NCBI GenBank assembly: GCA_902806575.1
Contig: CADCXD010000001.1
Coordinates: forward strand, 744,001-808,000
Source of the DNA: Jackrogersella multiformis
Taxonomy: Eukaryota; Ascomycota; Sordariomycetes; Xylariales; Hypoxylaceae
DNA length: 64,000 nucleotides
Direction of reading: 5' to 3'
Shown: positions 33,533-45,228 of the stretch, in pieces
How positions within the stretch are numbered: the stretch's first letter is position 1
Layout of the letters: each line of letters opens with the position of its first letter
Program-made: the position numbers and the translations under genes
The notes under the pieces: generated by a model
Database searches by the model: none
Seen by the model: the letters and a program-made list of their open reading frames with translations, nothing else
What the model was told of the DNA's origin: nothing

Positions 33533-35649
33533 CTATACAAGTTCCCACTTGGCATAAATTGCCCAGCTCATACTATAACCGCCGCTGTTCTTCGTTCGGT
33601 AGTACTCCTCCTTGGTGACGCCTCTTGCGTCCTTATTATTAAGCGTCGTCAAAGCATACAGGAATATGGTTTGGCCGGGAGCGCCGAGATCTCTCGCCGG
33701 GATATCTGTCCACCACCAGAACCCGTCCGTTTCTAGCGGTATCATGTCTTCTTTCCTGCCGTCTGTTCCGCCGATTTTCATGAGGAGCAAATAACTCCTG
33801 CCTTTCCCGTGTCGCTCGGGGATCCAGTGCTCGCAGACCTTGGAAAATTGAAACCGTACTACTTGGCCGCTGTATACGGGAACGTGCTTCTCGGCAGGGC
33901 TAAACGTAAACTCGGAGACGCCCTCGTCCGTTGCCGTGCCGTAAAACTCGGCCTTTTCGCCTCTGACCGACCCAACAATATACTCTTCCCAAGTGGGGAC
34001 GCGACCGTCATTGCGGAAGAAATACCGGTCGTCCGAAGGGAAATGCTTGAGCCCAAACAGATCGTTACTCAAGCAGAACATCTGGGGTTTAAATTGTTTA
34101 TGGTATTGCTGGTCGCCTACCGAGCCAGCACCCCAACATGCATCGAGCAGTTTCCATTCCCCATTATCTATGCAAACTGCGTTCCAAGCATCTGCGAAAT
34201 TTATGATTAGTGGACGCTATATGTGTAAGAGTTTCGGAGTCGTGAACTTCAATATTAATAGTCTTAAATCGGGTCAACTGCATTTAAAGGAGAAAAGACA
34301 AGGTTGGGATTATACATACGGCCTGTGGCATCCCTAGGAGGGGCCGACTCGCCACCTCTAAGAGGTTTGTAGCCGTATCCCTTCCCATGACCACCGACTA
34401 CGACACATTGCAACCCAGCACGTTGAGCAATGGCCTGGTATACTTCTGCATAGCCCTGACAAACGGCTTTGCCATGGAATATGGTGTCTTCTACATTTCT
34501 ACCCTTGATACACTTTCCGAAGAACTCCTCTACGTTGTAAGCGATATTATGATGGCACCATGTGAATATGGCTCTCGCTTTGTCAGTCGCCGATTCAAAG
34601 GGACCGCATAGTACGCTTGCTAAATAGCTGACTGGATCATGCCTCGGTAGCGAATGGTTGGGGTATTGCGCGGCTACGCTATCCGGTGCTGAGAAATCCC
34701 GGCAAATTAGACAACTCGTGCTTGTACGTACGGCAACTGCATCAATCTGAGCAAATGTTGGTCGCGAGCGGACTGGGACTGGCGGCGGCGCATCGTCACG
34801 GAATTTTTGGCCATGTGTGCTAAGCGCCTTGGATGATTCGAAGTTGGCAGTTGGGCGCACAAACGCCGAGGGTGGAGGCGGAAGACGACGAGGATTTACA
34901 GATGGATTCTCTTCGATTTGCGAATGCGTAGGCGAGTTATTCGGTCTGGAGGGCAGCCTAGGTGACAGGCCGGGCCGCGATTGGGGTACTGCCGGGGCAG
35001 ATCGCGCGGATAGTAGAGGTGCCTTGGTAACTTCTGTAGCCTCCCTTTCTGCGGCATCCCTAGCTGCTTGTGCCTCTCTCTCCTTCCTCGATGGTGGAAG
35101 AGGAGGCAATTTTGCTTGGTCCAGAGCTGGAGGGAGGGCTCTTCGTGTGGACTGCGTTTCGGTGGACGTTGTGCTTGTGCGAGAGGATACGGGATTCAAC
35201 GAGAGGTTTGAAATAGTTGAAATGTGTGAAATCTCGGACGAATTAGAGCCCCTCCTGCTATGAAATGGTTGCGCCGATGGCCTGCGGGAAGGTAAAGCAG
35301 GCGACGGCTGAGTAGAATTCTTGCGACTCGGAAGCGGCGGTGGTGCGTCGCGCCCTGGTAAGATTGGAGGTGATTCGATAACCGATTGTGACGTATTGGT
35401 TCGTCGTGGTAGACTTGGTGGATTTTGCTTTTGCGGTCGACTAGGTATATTAGGACTTGGTGGAGAGACCTGGTTATTCCCGAAGGCCTGAGATGAATGC
35501 TTGCTAGCGTTAGGAGGTGGAGGAGGAGGAGGTCGTTTCGTAGAATTAGTAGAAGTAGAAGTAGTAGGAGCAGTAAAGTTCTTCTGTCTATTCAAAGCTG
35601 CAATACGATCTGCGAGGGAATTGAACTGGGGCTCTTCAACATCAGCCAT
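33533..35649 (-). CDS. proline-rich transglutaminase-like protein (Cyk3-related?)
   Basis: Exons in coding order 35649-34320 and 34191-33533; 662 residues. Residues 1-290 are low-complexity and Pro/Ser/Arg-rich, with a PPPPPPP run near 40 and several PxxP motifs (PPPLPSRK, PALPSRRPS, PLPPSRKER), likely SH3 ligands. A transglutaminase-core domain follows: KARAIFTWCHHNIAYN, Cys397 in GKAVCQGYA, His444 in HAWNAV (created by the splice) and Asp460 in LLDACWGAG, so the Cys-His-Asp triad looks intact. A beta-rich C-terminal part ends in SWAIYAKWELV. The yeast cytokinesis protein Cyk3 carries a related domain, but that one is regarded as catalytically dead; the link is inference. Peptidase, cross-linking or scaffold roles are all possible. 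Confidence 0.85.
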
Positions 35650-37697
35650 ATTGAAAATGAGAGTTAGATGAGATATGTCGAGGGTTTAAGTGGTCTATTA
35701 GAGCAATAGTGAGTTTCCGTTCGCGTGGACGTGTGAAGGGTTAGTTGACGACGCCGTTAACATCTCATCATAAGATATTATGAATTAGACTTAATCGATG
35801 GATGGATTTAAAACGAGAGTATAGTCTGGTTGAGACAAAGTCAGAAGAAGAAACAAGAAGAGAGAATGAATAGACGGAAAGGCCAACAAAATGAACTTAA
35901 TCCAATGAATGGAATGAAGGTAATGTTGCGATGGATGGTAGTGGTTTGATGTTTGATGTTTGATGATAGGTAATTGATTAATTTGGGTAGGTACTAGTAA
36001 AAAAAGGCGGAGCGGCGTAGCGTTAGCACAGCCCTGCAAAAGCGGGGAGTGAGATCATCCTTCGGCCCCTCGCTGCTAATTAGGTATGTACTCGACTAGT
36101 GTAGCGTAGCCTAGTACTGAGCTAGTGTGGAATAGTCCTAGTACAACAAATAACATCGTACCAATAGGCTCATTATCCTTCTGCCGGGGTTCCCAAACGA
36201 TCGGGAATCTTAAATACTTTCCAAGATACATTCATTACATGCGTAAATAAATAGGTAGGTATATTTAGGTAGACGACAAGAATATGTATATCTTTCTCTA
36301 AAGTAACCTTCTTCTCGAGAAAGGGAGGAGGTCAGGTTTCGTAACGAGAACGAGAGGAACCTCTATCTATTAGATTTTGATATAAGCAAAATTAGACGCT
36401 AAAGTTGGACAGGATAGAGAGAATCTGAACCCCTGACATTGGAAGTCTAATATCCTATCGTAATACCACTGGTAAGTGAAATAGGTAAATACACAGTAAC
36501 TCGCCAACTTGATACGCAGAGCTCTAATTTACATATTTGAGATTAAATATCATTTCAGGTTTGGAAATCATTTGCTCCGATGAATGCTTGGATCTACATA
36601 TATACTACATACATACCTAGGTACCTAGGTATCTACTAGCACTGGCTACCTAGTACCTCTTATGTACGTAGGTACTGTACTATCTAAAGACGTGCATGTA
36701 TTGCGTACATAGATGTTACTCCGCCCGGCGAGAATTGCCAATTGCTGCGGAGTATCAATCGGCAACGTGCAGCGACCTCGATCTTTACATAAATCTCTAA
36801 TATTCGGGGAATTACCTAATTATCTTTGCTGAGCATGTACCGATATAACGGATCGAGGTGTAGTGCACTTTCTTAGGTTGTCTTAAGTTGCCAGCTCATT
36901 GAAGATCAAATGGGTACCTAGGTAGGTAATACACTGTAGCTACTTCTGGATGTCTACCGGATAGGTATTACCAGCTAAACTCAATGCAAGTAGAAATAGC
37001 GATATGCACCTAGTATTATGTAATCTACCTTAGGTATGTAGGTAATGACGGCATATGCTAAATACCTAGGAAGGTATAACTCTATAAATTACCGGTAGGT
37101 ATATAATTTTCAATGTTATTAAGTTCACATAAATTTCTACTTCTTTTCTCATCTTTAAGTGAGAAATCTAGATCTACAACTGATTTGTTTCCGAATCGTC
37201 ACCCCCCACCTTTAAGAGGCAAGTTTACTAGGCCTACCCACACTGCCACCTTACACGTCTCTACCCTTCATCCCTGCAACGGAATTCGTACTCAGGTACC
37301 TCTCTAACCCCCCATCTACAACAGCGCCTAGAGGTTCTCTTCTTCGAATCACCGACTTGAAAGCTACTTGACTCAGCATACGCATACCTTTCTATTGTCT
37401 ACTTACACCAAACTCGATACGGCGAGCATTCCAACATACCTACATTCGATCTGACCAATATTCATTATCTTATCCTGTCAGAGTTAGACATCGACCTCGT
37501 CTACTAACTCTTTTTCGCATGACTACAACTAGAACGGAAGCGTATGCGACTACAACGACTACAACTGCCTATCGCTAGGATTCTGTTCCAAGGTTGTTGA
37601 CGAATCAAGGCATCTCCCTCATCGTCATCCATCACCAACAGCCCGTATCTTGTGGTGCCGAAGTCGTCGGCTCGCTCTATAGCACTCTGTAGCTATC
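35650..37697. other. 2 kb divergent region, palindrome-rich
   Basis: Between divergent transglutaminase-like and F-box genes. It contains a 20-bp palindrome at 36613-36632 and further CCTAGGT motifs at 36912-36925 and 37030-37070, plus T/C-rich DNA before the F-box start. No gene supported. Confidence 0.4.
36613..36632. repeat. 20-bp perfect palindrome (ATACCTAGGTACC type)
   Basis: Self-complementary over 20 bases, with two CCTAGG words around a central GTAC. Confidence 0.85.
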
Positions 37698-40600
37698 ATG
37701 GACCTTACCAACAATACTTCTGGTACCGCGCCCCTCAAGATATCTAACATTCTTGAATTGCCTGATGAGATCCTGAAAGAGATATGCAGTCATGTGTGTT
37801 CAAACCCATATTGTCTTTCCTTTTTGATCTTCATACGGTTCATGACTGACAAACCTCTTTTAGTGTATGCAATGCGACTGGATCTGTCTCTCACTTGTCT
37901 GCCGGCGCTTCCGTGACCTTGCTGCCGCCCAGCTCTATCGCAATTTCCACATTGTCTTCCCTGACGAAGACGATCCATATTTCGATTCCCCCATCGATGG
38001 CCTCGCTGGCGGTCTATCCACCTTCGCTACGAGCGAGTATAACTATGCGCAGCACCTAAGGGAAATATCGCTCGATACCCTTAGTGTGGGCGAAGCTGCT
38101 TATAAGCCTTACCTCGCTAATGTTAGCTGTGGGAAGTTTATGAACACCCTACTACTTCTCGCTCTACGAAAGGCCCAGTCACTAGACACTTTCCGATGGA
38201 ACATCCGAGTCGAGCTGAGCAGACCTGTTTACAAACAACTCCATGAGATAAAGACCTTGAGGCATCTTCATCTTCGCTTGCAGGCCGGTCCCTCAGTCTA
38301 TGAAGCTCCTCCGCCTCTTCCATATTCCGCCACACCCTTCTCTGAATATGCAGCAATCACGCCTTCCGCCCAATGGGCCAATCCTAGCACTTTACTCGAC
38401 CATGTTGCGATTTATGGGCCTCCCACTTTAACGCCGTCGTCGCCTCTTTTCAAACCTTCTTGGAAGAATAAGGCCTCGAAGAAGTCGTCTGGTACCGAAC
38501 CGCCCACGATTTCAGGCTTCAAAGATCTCGAGAGTCTCAGCGTACTCGACGTGGACAACCTCGACGTAATATCGGAGATAAAAACTTGTGTTCGCAACTC
38601 TTCGTCAACACTTCGAAAGTTGAAACTATCTCTTTCTCACGACCTTGCTATGCGAGCAAGGAAGCCACCCACAGATGCTGAGCTCGACGAATCTGGGGAT
38701 GACGAGTTTCAAGTTGTACCCCTGTCCGTAACCGCCAACTACGATAACAACGGGCCGGCGAAAATATTTCGAGCACAGGAAGAACGGAAGGCGCAAGAAT
38801 ATGTATTGTGCCGCATTTTCGAGCTGGATCATTTACAGGTGAAGAACGTGCACGTAGCCACGGATAAAAAGAAAGAGGAAGAAGTTCAGGAGCAGCAGCC
38901 AGTTCCAAATGAGGGTCAGCGCTTCGTTGACGACGTTAACAGAATCTTCCGACGTATTGCAGAGCACGTAAACGGCACAAGTAATTTTACCCACCTGGAG
39001 CAACAGGATGCTTTGGGCATTATTACGAAGGCCGCGAAGAAATATGTGGAGTCTGAGGAGGCCAAAGCCAAACTTGAATCCTCGACTCAGGATAGACCTG
39101 CCAATGACGACGAATTGGGTTCATCCTCTAAGGAACTCGAGCAAAATTTGGCTTTAGATAACCCAGATGAGCCGCATTCACCTGACAATGGAGTAAAGGA
39201 CCTCCCACCTAGGGCAAAGGATGCCACATACGATGTAGACCCAGACGACATTGATGTCGCAGTTCCTGAAGAGCAACTAGGTGTTGAGCTTCAGCCAATC
39301 ATTGACGCAGTTACGACTGATGACTTGTCATCAAAGGGATTAGTTAACTCCACAGAAGTAAGCACAATCCCGCCTGGTACAGCTCAAATACCTAGAATGA
39401 TCGCCCGGTTTTATAATCTCGTCAACATGCTCAATGAATTGCAGCAAGAGGCTAACGCTATCAAGGAGACAATAGAGAGTGCTGATAAAATCTCCTCCGA
39501 GGAGCTTCAATCCCTCGAGGCTCGCGTCATGGAAGTTGATGAGCGTGTAAGCTCTATCAGCGATAAGGTTGAAAATATGAGCCTCGAGGTGAAAGGTGCT
39601 TGCGCAGAAATTCTCAGCACCGACAGCCAACCAGTCTCGATTGAGGATGAGAAGGAAAAGCTGCTTCGTAACGCCAGCAAATATGCACGGGATACGAGAG
39701 GCATTGGTCTCCATTCTTTAAGTATCCATCTCTTACCAATCAAAGCTTCGATTTTGGGGAAGGCTATAGATCTTCACACGCTGAATCGGGTGACACTGTT
39801 GAATGTCGGCGAGCAGAAGAGATTCTGGATATTGATGATGAAGGAGAACAAATTAAAGCCTCTTCCACTGCGAAAGGTATTCACCGATGATGTCTGCTTA
39901 CAGTTTCTACAACTCGTCTCTGAGCTTGACTGTGTTGATGAGGTGTTTATGCTTCAACGATCGCCGAAGTATAAGCCAGAAAGCTTCGCACCGAACCCGG
40001 GAACGACTATCGAGCAGATCCGGAAGTTTGTTTTAAGGAAGCGTACGTATATTCCGAAGCCAAAAAAATTTCTTTTTTTCTTTTTATCCCCTCCCTATCT
40101 TATGATTCGCCCTGAGTTTTAATCGAACTAGAATTGCTAACTCTGTTATAGACTTGCATTCGCTTCAGCGTCTCATGATCAAGAACCAGGCCGACAACTC
40201 CTGGGATGTAGACGAAAAAACCGTTCAGCTTATTTGCAGGCGAGGGAAATTACTAGAGGAGCTAGCTGTGATCATGGGAATGCGTGCTATCGTAAGTAAT
40301 GTTTATCCTAACATACAGGTGGGCCTATATGAATATGACTAACGTTATCTAGCACACTTTTCTCCAACATATCCCCGGTCTCATCAGCCTTCGAGCACTA
40401 CAGCTCGTCTCATTTCGAACAGAGGACACATGTCTCTCGGTCATGCGCGAGACGCGTCGTTTCATAGTTGACGCCATCTCCCATCACCCCAACCTCAAGT
40501 TAGAATGGCTCGCACTAGGTGATGATGAACGAGTTGTAAGGATCGTTCGACATCCAGAAACTTCAAAAAAGCCGAAGAATTCGGTCAAGGGCAAAGAAGC

Positions 40601-40805
40601 TACCGTAACTCCCAATGGTGACTACAATATCAGTGGGCCTTTCTCAGCGGCGCCTGTAGATTGGGACACCGCAAGTGAAAGCGAAGACGACGAAGACGAT
40701 GGTTTATCGCTAGGATCGAGACTGGAATTAGTTGACAACTTTTCGTTTTACGATGTCTACGGTGTTCGGATCTTCAAGAAGGAAGTCGTGAGTGGACGCC
40801 TCTAG
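37698..40805 (+). CDS. large F-box protein
   Basis: Probable substrate adaptor of an SCF (Skp1-cullin-F-box) ubiquitin ligase. Exons 37698-37793, 37864-40042, 40152-40291, 40353-40805; 955 residues. The F-box is split by intron 1: ILELPDEILKEICSH in exon 1 and CLSLVCRRFRDLAAAQLYRNF in exon 2 (about residues 17-60). Leucine-rich stretches follow (LRKLKLSLSHD, LHSLSIHLLPIKA, LRALQLVSFRTED) that may form irregular LRRs. A long acidic, partly coiled-coil middle (about 380-660, with ELQQEANAIKETIE and LEARVMEVDERVSSI) is unusual for an F-box protein. The C-terminus holds an acidic ESEDDEDDG patch. Intron 1 donor is GTGTGT; the join leaves CMQCDWICLSL, slightly off the usual spacing, so this boundary is the least certain. 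The target is unknown. Confidence 0.85.
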
Positions 40806-41162
40806 ATCATCCTTGAGTTTATTAGAGTCTAGATGGACTTTAGTATCATATGACGGTGCTTTTCGCGAGAAGTACAGGCGGTTGCCTCTTTTTAGTTTGC
40901 TGGCGAAATACCCCCTTGTATGCTAGCTGGATGGATGGCGTTAGTTGGAAGTAGGTTGGTGTAGGTACTAACCGCAAGCCATCAGGGATGGCAGAGGGAA
41001 CGCGGCTATTTCCCTCTCATACATTCATGTTACTATTCGCGATAATTAAGGTAGCTATTGGGAATTTATCGATGCATTACACATAAGAGACAATAAACAC
41101 ATACATCCACGTATCTCTCGTTGATTTCCAACGTTTATCATTATTGTTATTTAGACTTAGGG
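40806..41162. other. convergent spacer, nothing seen
   Basis: 3' flanks of the F-box and Zn2Cys6 genes; no gene or repeat noted. Confidence 0.4.
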
Positions 41163-42711
41163 TTATATATCTACCTCAGAAGCCTCGATCTCCCACTGCG
41201 GCAGCATCTCATCGAAACAATCCAGCTGCCCCTCCCAGCTGCTCACGGACGGGCACGGCGGCGTCGGCGGCTCGCTGCTGGTGAAGCCGTACGTGGTGAT
41301 GCTAGGCTCGAGGCCCAAGAAGAAGTCGAGGAGCTGCCCCCAGTCGGAGCGCGATATTCGTGGTGACAGGCCGCCACCTGTCTCGGCTCGGTTGTGGTTG
41401 CTGCGGGTTCTCGCGTCGCCCGCCCCCGAACCGAGAGAGGGGTGCACGAGCTCCGAGTCCGTGGGTAGCGCCTTGATGATCTGCAGCCCGTTGGCCACGT
41501 GCGCTAGCGCCGCTTGCTCGTTGCCGCGCGACGTCTCGATGCACACGAAGATCAGGCAGCAGATCAGCGTTATCTGCACGCTGTCCGCCGGGGAGCCCGG
41601 CTGGACGTGCTGTTGTAGGTGGTAGATGGATAGGTTGTACTGCTGGATCATGAATAGCTCGAGGTGATCTATGCGCGCGCTGTTGTCCTCGGGCGGTGGG
41701 GTGGAGATGTACGACGGCGGAGGCTGGTGTTGGTGGTGTTGGTATAATTCGTCGGGACTGCCGCTGCGGGAAGAGGTACCTATTCGCGAGTTCGAACTCG
41801 TCTGATGGTCCTGCTCATGGCGATCCTGCTGCAGCTGCGCGCTCTGGTGCGCGGCGCCGAGCGCGATGAGCGCGTGCCGCACCGCCGGGTCCGACTGCCC
41901 TACCTGCGGCACCAGGCGCCTCCAGAACCCGGCGCCCAAGCTCGAGGCGTGCATGGCGAGGCCGGCTTCGGCCGCGCGCCGGAACTGGTGGAAGAACAGG
42001 CGCTCCTGCTCGGTGCCCTCGATGTCTGCGGCCAGGGGGCGCAGGATCCTTAGCGCGGTGCTACCCCGGCACGCGGCCGCGAAGCTGTGCCGCGCTAGCT
42101 CGTGCCGCTTCGCCAGGTACGGGTCCGGCGGGACGTTCGACGTCGTCGTCGCCGCCGCCGCGGAAAAACTCGGGGATAATGACAACGACGACGAGGACGA
42201 CGGCGCCGGCGATTTCTTCTGCCGCGGCGGCGCCGAGCCCTCGTACCCGTCGCATTTGCGCCCCGTGCTCGTGCACCGCGTGCACGCGGGCTTGGTCTCA
42301 TCGCATTTCACTCGTCGTATTCTATTTCAGGGGGAGGTGGCCGTTAGTCTGGTGCCGGGCAGCATTGGGCGCGGATAAAATGGAGCAGACCCGGGGGGGG
42401 GGAAGGGACAAATGGGAGGAGGGGGCGCTCGAGGAATCCGCACATGAATCCCGCGGTCGACACCCATACGGTAGAAATCATACTTACTTGCTGTTCGAGA
42501 AGAATTAGTAACAGGAGATAGACAATCCTGTCGAGGTTGGCAAGACTCACCAGGTAATACAGCCGGTCCGGACCTTGGGCTTGCTGGCCCGTTTACGCTT
42601 CGGCGCGGCGGCGGCTCCTGAAGGGTCGTCGACTGACAGTGCAGGGTCGATCAGCTCGTCGACGGAGAAGGTCGGGCCTCTCATCCATTGGTGGCTCTTC
42701 ACATGTACCAT
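41163..42711 (-). CDS. Zn2Cys6 fungal transcription factor
   Basis: Nuclear binuclear-zinc-cluster regulator. Exons in coding order 42711-42551, 42488-42490 (3 nt, CAA), 42321-41163; 440 residues. The cluster at about residues 51-78 reads CITC, KIRRVK, C, DETKPA, C, TR, C, TSTGRK, C, i.e. the exact CX2CX6CX6CX2CX6C pattern, but only if the 3-nt exon is included. A basic stretch KRKRASKPK just precedes it (possible nuclear signal). Downstream is a Ser-rich and His/Gln-rich linker and a helical region (ERLFFHQFRRAAEAG, ALIALGAAHQSAQ, LFMIQQYNLSIYHLQQ, ICCLIFVCIETSRGNEQAALAHVANGLQII) like the Fungal_trans_2 group. The main exon is very GC-rich, unlike the flanking spacers. The target is unknown. 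Confidence 0.88.
42488..42490 (-). other. 3-nt microexon inside the zinc-cluster codons
   Basis: Minus-strand CAA lies between intron 42550-42491 (GTGAGT, branch TACTAAT, GAACAG) and intron 42487-42322 (GTAAGT, branch GACTAAC, AATAG). Joining TG + CAA + A gives TGC AAA, the second zinc-binding Cys and a Lys. Without it the frame still closes, but the junction codon becomes TGA, a stop. Confidence 0.75.
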
Positions 42712-45228
42712 CGTCAGCGGTTGCTTATGGGAGATCGAACGATGCGGATGAGAATACGCGATGTGATTGTACGAGATTTCCTTGGGGTTTTTCGGAGTTG
42801 GAGGTGGGTGTCGATCTTTAGTGTAGGTAAATCTAGGCACTGCTCTTCGAATTTGTTATGGAGGTACGTACGATCGACTGGGACGGGCGAACGCGAGCGC
42901 TTCATCATATTTATTATACGTATGACCGCATTGTACAACCCTCCCCTACCTAATACCTGTCTCGAGTGGTCCAATCTCACTAGCGAGGGCATGAGGTCTC
43001 CATAATAGGTACCCATCATAATCTGATGATACGCATCGCGTGTGCCGTCCCGTAGGTATAGACGAAGGTACTGAGCTATCCCCATACCTTTCTCGGCCCT
43101 ATGTGTCGATCATCTATGTCCCCTTTCCCCTGGGTCTCTAAACCCCTTCCTATAGCGGGTAGGCTTTTCCTAACATCTCAAACCTTATTTTTGTCGGGTG
43201 CTCTCCTAAATAAGTAATGTGGTTCTTTGTAAGATTAAGGCTGGCACCATACTATGGACTGCGGTGATGTCCTATCTTGGCAGGTTTTGCCTCGAATGGT
43301 AAGGTGACAATATAGGGCCCATTGTGGCCATGAATATCGGTAACTGAACCGGTGAGATTAATGTAGCCGTTCCATTTTTATCTCCAGCTTTACCAAGCAT
43401 CCGGCAACAGGGCTACATTGGGGATGTATTCTACCTAGTGGCTTAACGGTAGGAGAGGGGGACTCTAGTAACAGCTACCTAGGTACCTAGGTACAGAAGG
43501 CAAGAAGTAGATGTTTACTACTGAATCCTATAGTTAAACCCGGGTAGTATTCTGGACCTTTGTATCATAGGTAAGGTAACATCTGGTGCTGCTCAGGCCT
43601 ACGGGAATACCAGCATCTTGAAGGCAACTAAGCTAATCAACCCGGTATTGCGGTGTAAAGACCTTACGTAAGTACCAGGTAGGCATAATTCATCTGAAGA
43701 TAGGTAGGTATTCATATGCTGGCACGTCCTTGTCCAATGTCCTATGTTTGTTGGTAGCCGTGCTCGCCCACCGCTATTGCTTGTTATCCACTTGACTTAT
43801 TCAGCGCTAGAGGATGTCCAAGTTAGCAACAAAGATGCTGACGCTAAATAGAAATTTCACATCGAAAAATAGACCTGATTGGTCTTTAAGTTTATATCCA
43901 CGGATAGGACTGTATACAAAGAGACTTGCCCCCTAACCTCTATAGATATGGTTCTCCTGCTAAGCCTGCCCTCTGATGCTTCTAGAAGAAACTAGTGGGG
44001 TAGGATGGAACATATATTCTGCAGCCAAGGAAAAGCTAATTGATCCGCCTTAGCTTCAGCTGGTCAGGTTGGTCAAAGTTGATGAGGGATTCCTTGATGG
44101 GGGAACTGATATGTAGTGTAAAGGCAATGGCTGAGCAAAACCAACGTCGAGCCCTATTAAGGGACCTTATAGGCGACCACCACCACATTAAGCTACACTA
44201 TGGTAGTAGTAGGCGGAAGTTGTTTCAACCGGGATCGCCATGAAAACATGTCTCCCATTGTCAACATATATTAATATCACGGGCCGCTGACAGAGCTTCG
44301 TTAGCATTTGGATCATCGGCCCCTGAATGAACCTTGTCCTTGCTAAGACCCCCTCACGTTAGCTAAGACCATAATCGTTGAAGTATGGAAAACTAGGGCA
44401 AGGTTATCTCGTACAAGATCGACCAATAGGAATGCTCTGGGGAAAGGTCCAAGTTGAAGAGCTAGGACCACAATAGATGCACTGTTAGACTACACTAGTG
44501 TAATTCAAAGCGATAGCATTTCTTTAATACACATTGGATCTCGAGGAGAACGGAAACAGGAATCCATCGACGAAAAATTACGTATATCCGCATTAGGTCT
44601 CTAGTGTAATAACTTGCAAAAGAACATCGCAGATAATTACTGGCTAGAGGTAGTGTATGCCGGGAGGTTCCAAGGTTCCATAAGTGTTGTTGTAACTTTG
44701 AAGGTTGCGCCAAGACATTAAACATTAAAAATATTGTTACTAAGCATCAATAACCTTCATCTATTTTTAGATTAGGTTTTTATTTTAATGATGTTTCCGC
44801 GATGACGGAATATCATAACGTTACACTAACTCTAATTAGGTTACATGCATACACACCTGTCTGTATAACGAAGGACAAGCGAATAAGCAAACGCACGTGG
44901 AAAATAAGCTTACTACGTATATATGTATTAATAGCACGAAGCATTCAGTTACTTAATTCAAATCCTTCACGATTTATCTAATCTAATCTTCAATCAATAT
45001 ATCTAGTACGATAGTAGTGTATAATTAATTGATTATATCTTCTTTTCATCTAACTCATACGACCCGGACGGATTGGAGAATTCCTTTGCCCAGATAGTTC
45101 TATATCTATAATGTATGTATCTAATTACATTTATGTAGATGTAATTATCACCGCCAACGCTTTCGCACCATAACGCCGCCGCTGTCGCTGCTAATGACAA
45201 TTTCGATATTTATAGGTCTGGCGGAACC
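42712..45228. other. 2.5 kb spacer, no supported gene
   Basis: Upstream of the Zn2Cys6 gene and downstream of the MFS exporter. It contains a palindrome at 43476-43493 and a weak 67-codon frame at 44040-44243 without features. Nothing else recognised. Confidence 0.4.
43476..43493. repeat. 18-bp perfect palindrome (TACCTAGGTACC type)
   Basis: Self-complementary over 18 bases, a member of the dispersed CCTAGG/GTAC family. Confidence 0.8.

Noticed and set aside
41302..42378. Arg/Pro-rich open frames on both strands over the first Zn2Cys6 gene
   Set aside because: Shadows of a GC-rich exon; the zinc-cluster frame is the only one with a domain.
44040..44243. 67-codon open frame in the 42.7-45.2 kb spacer
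   Set aside because: No signal peptide, domain or core-repeat pattern; examined as a RiPP precursor candidate and dismissed.
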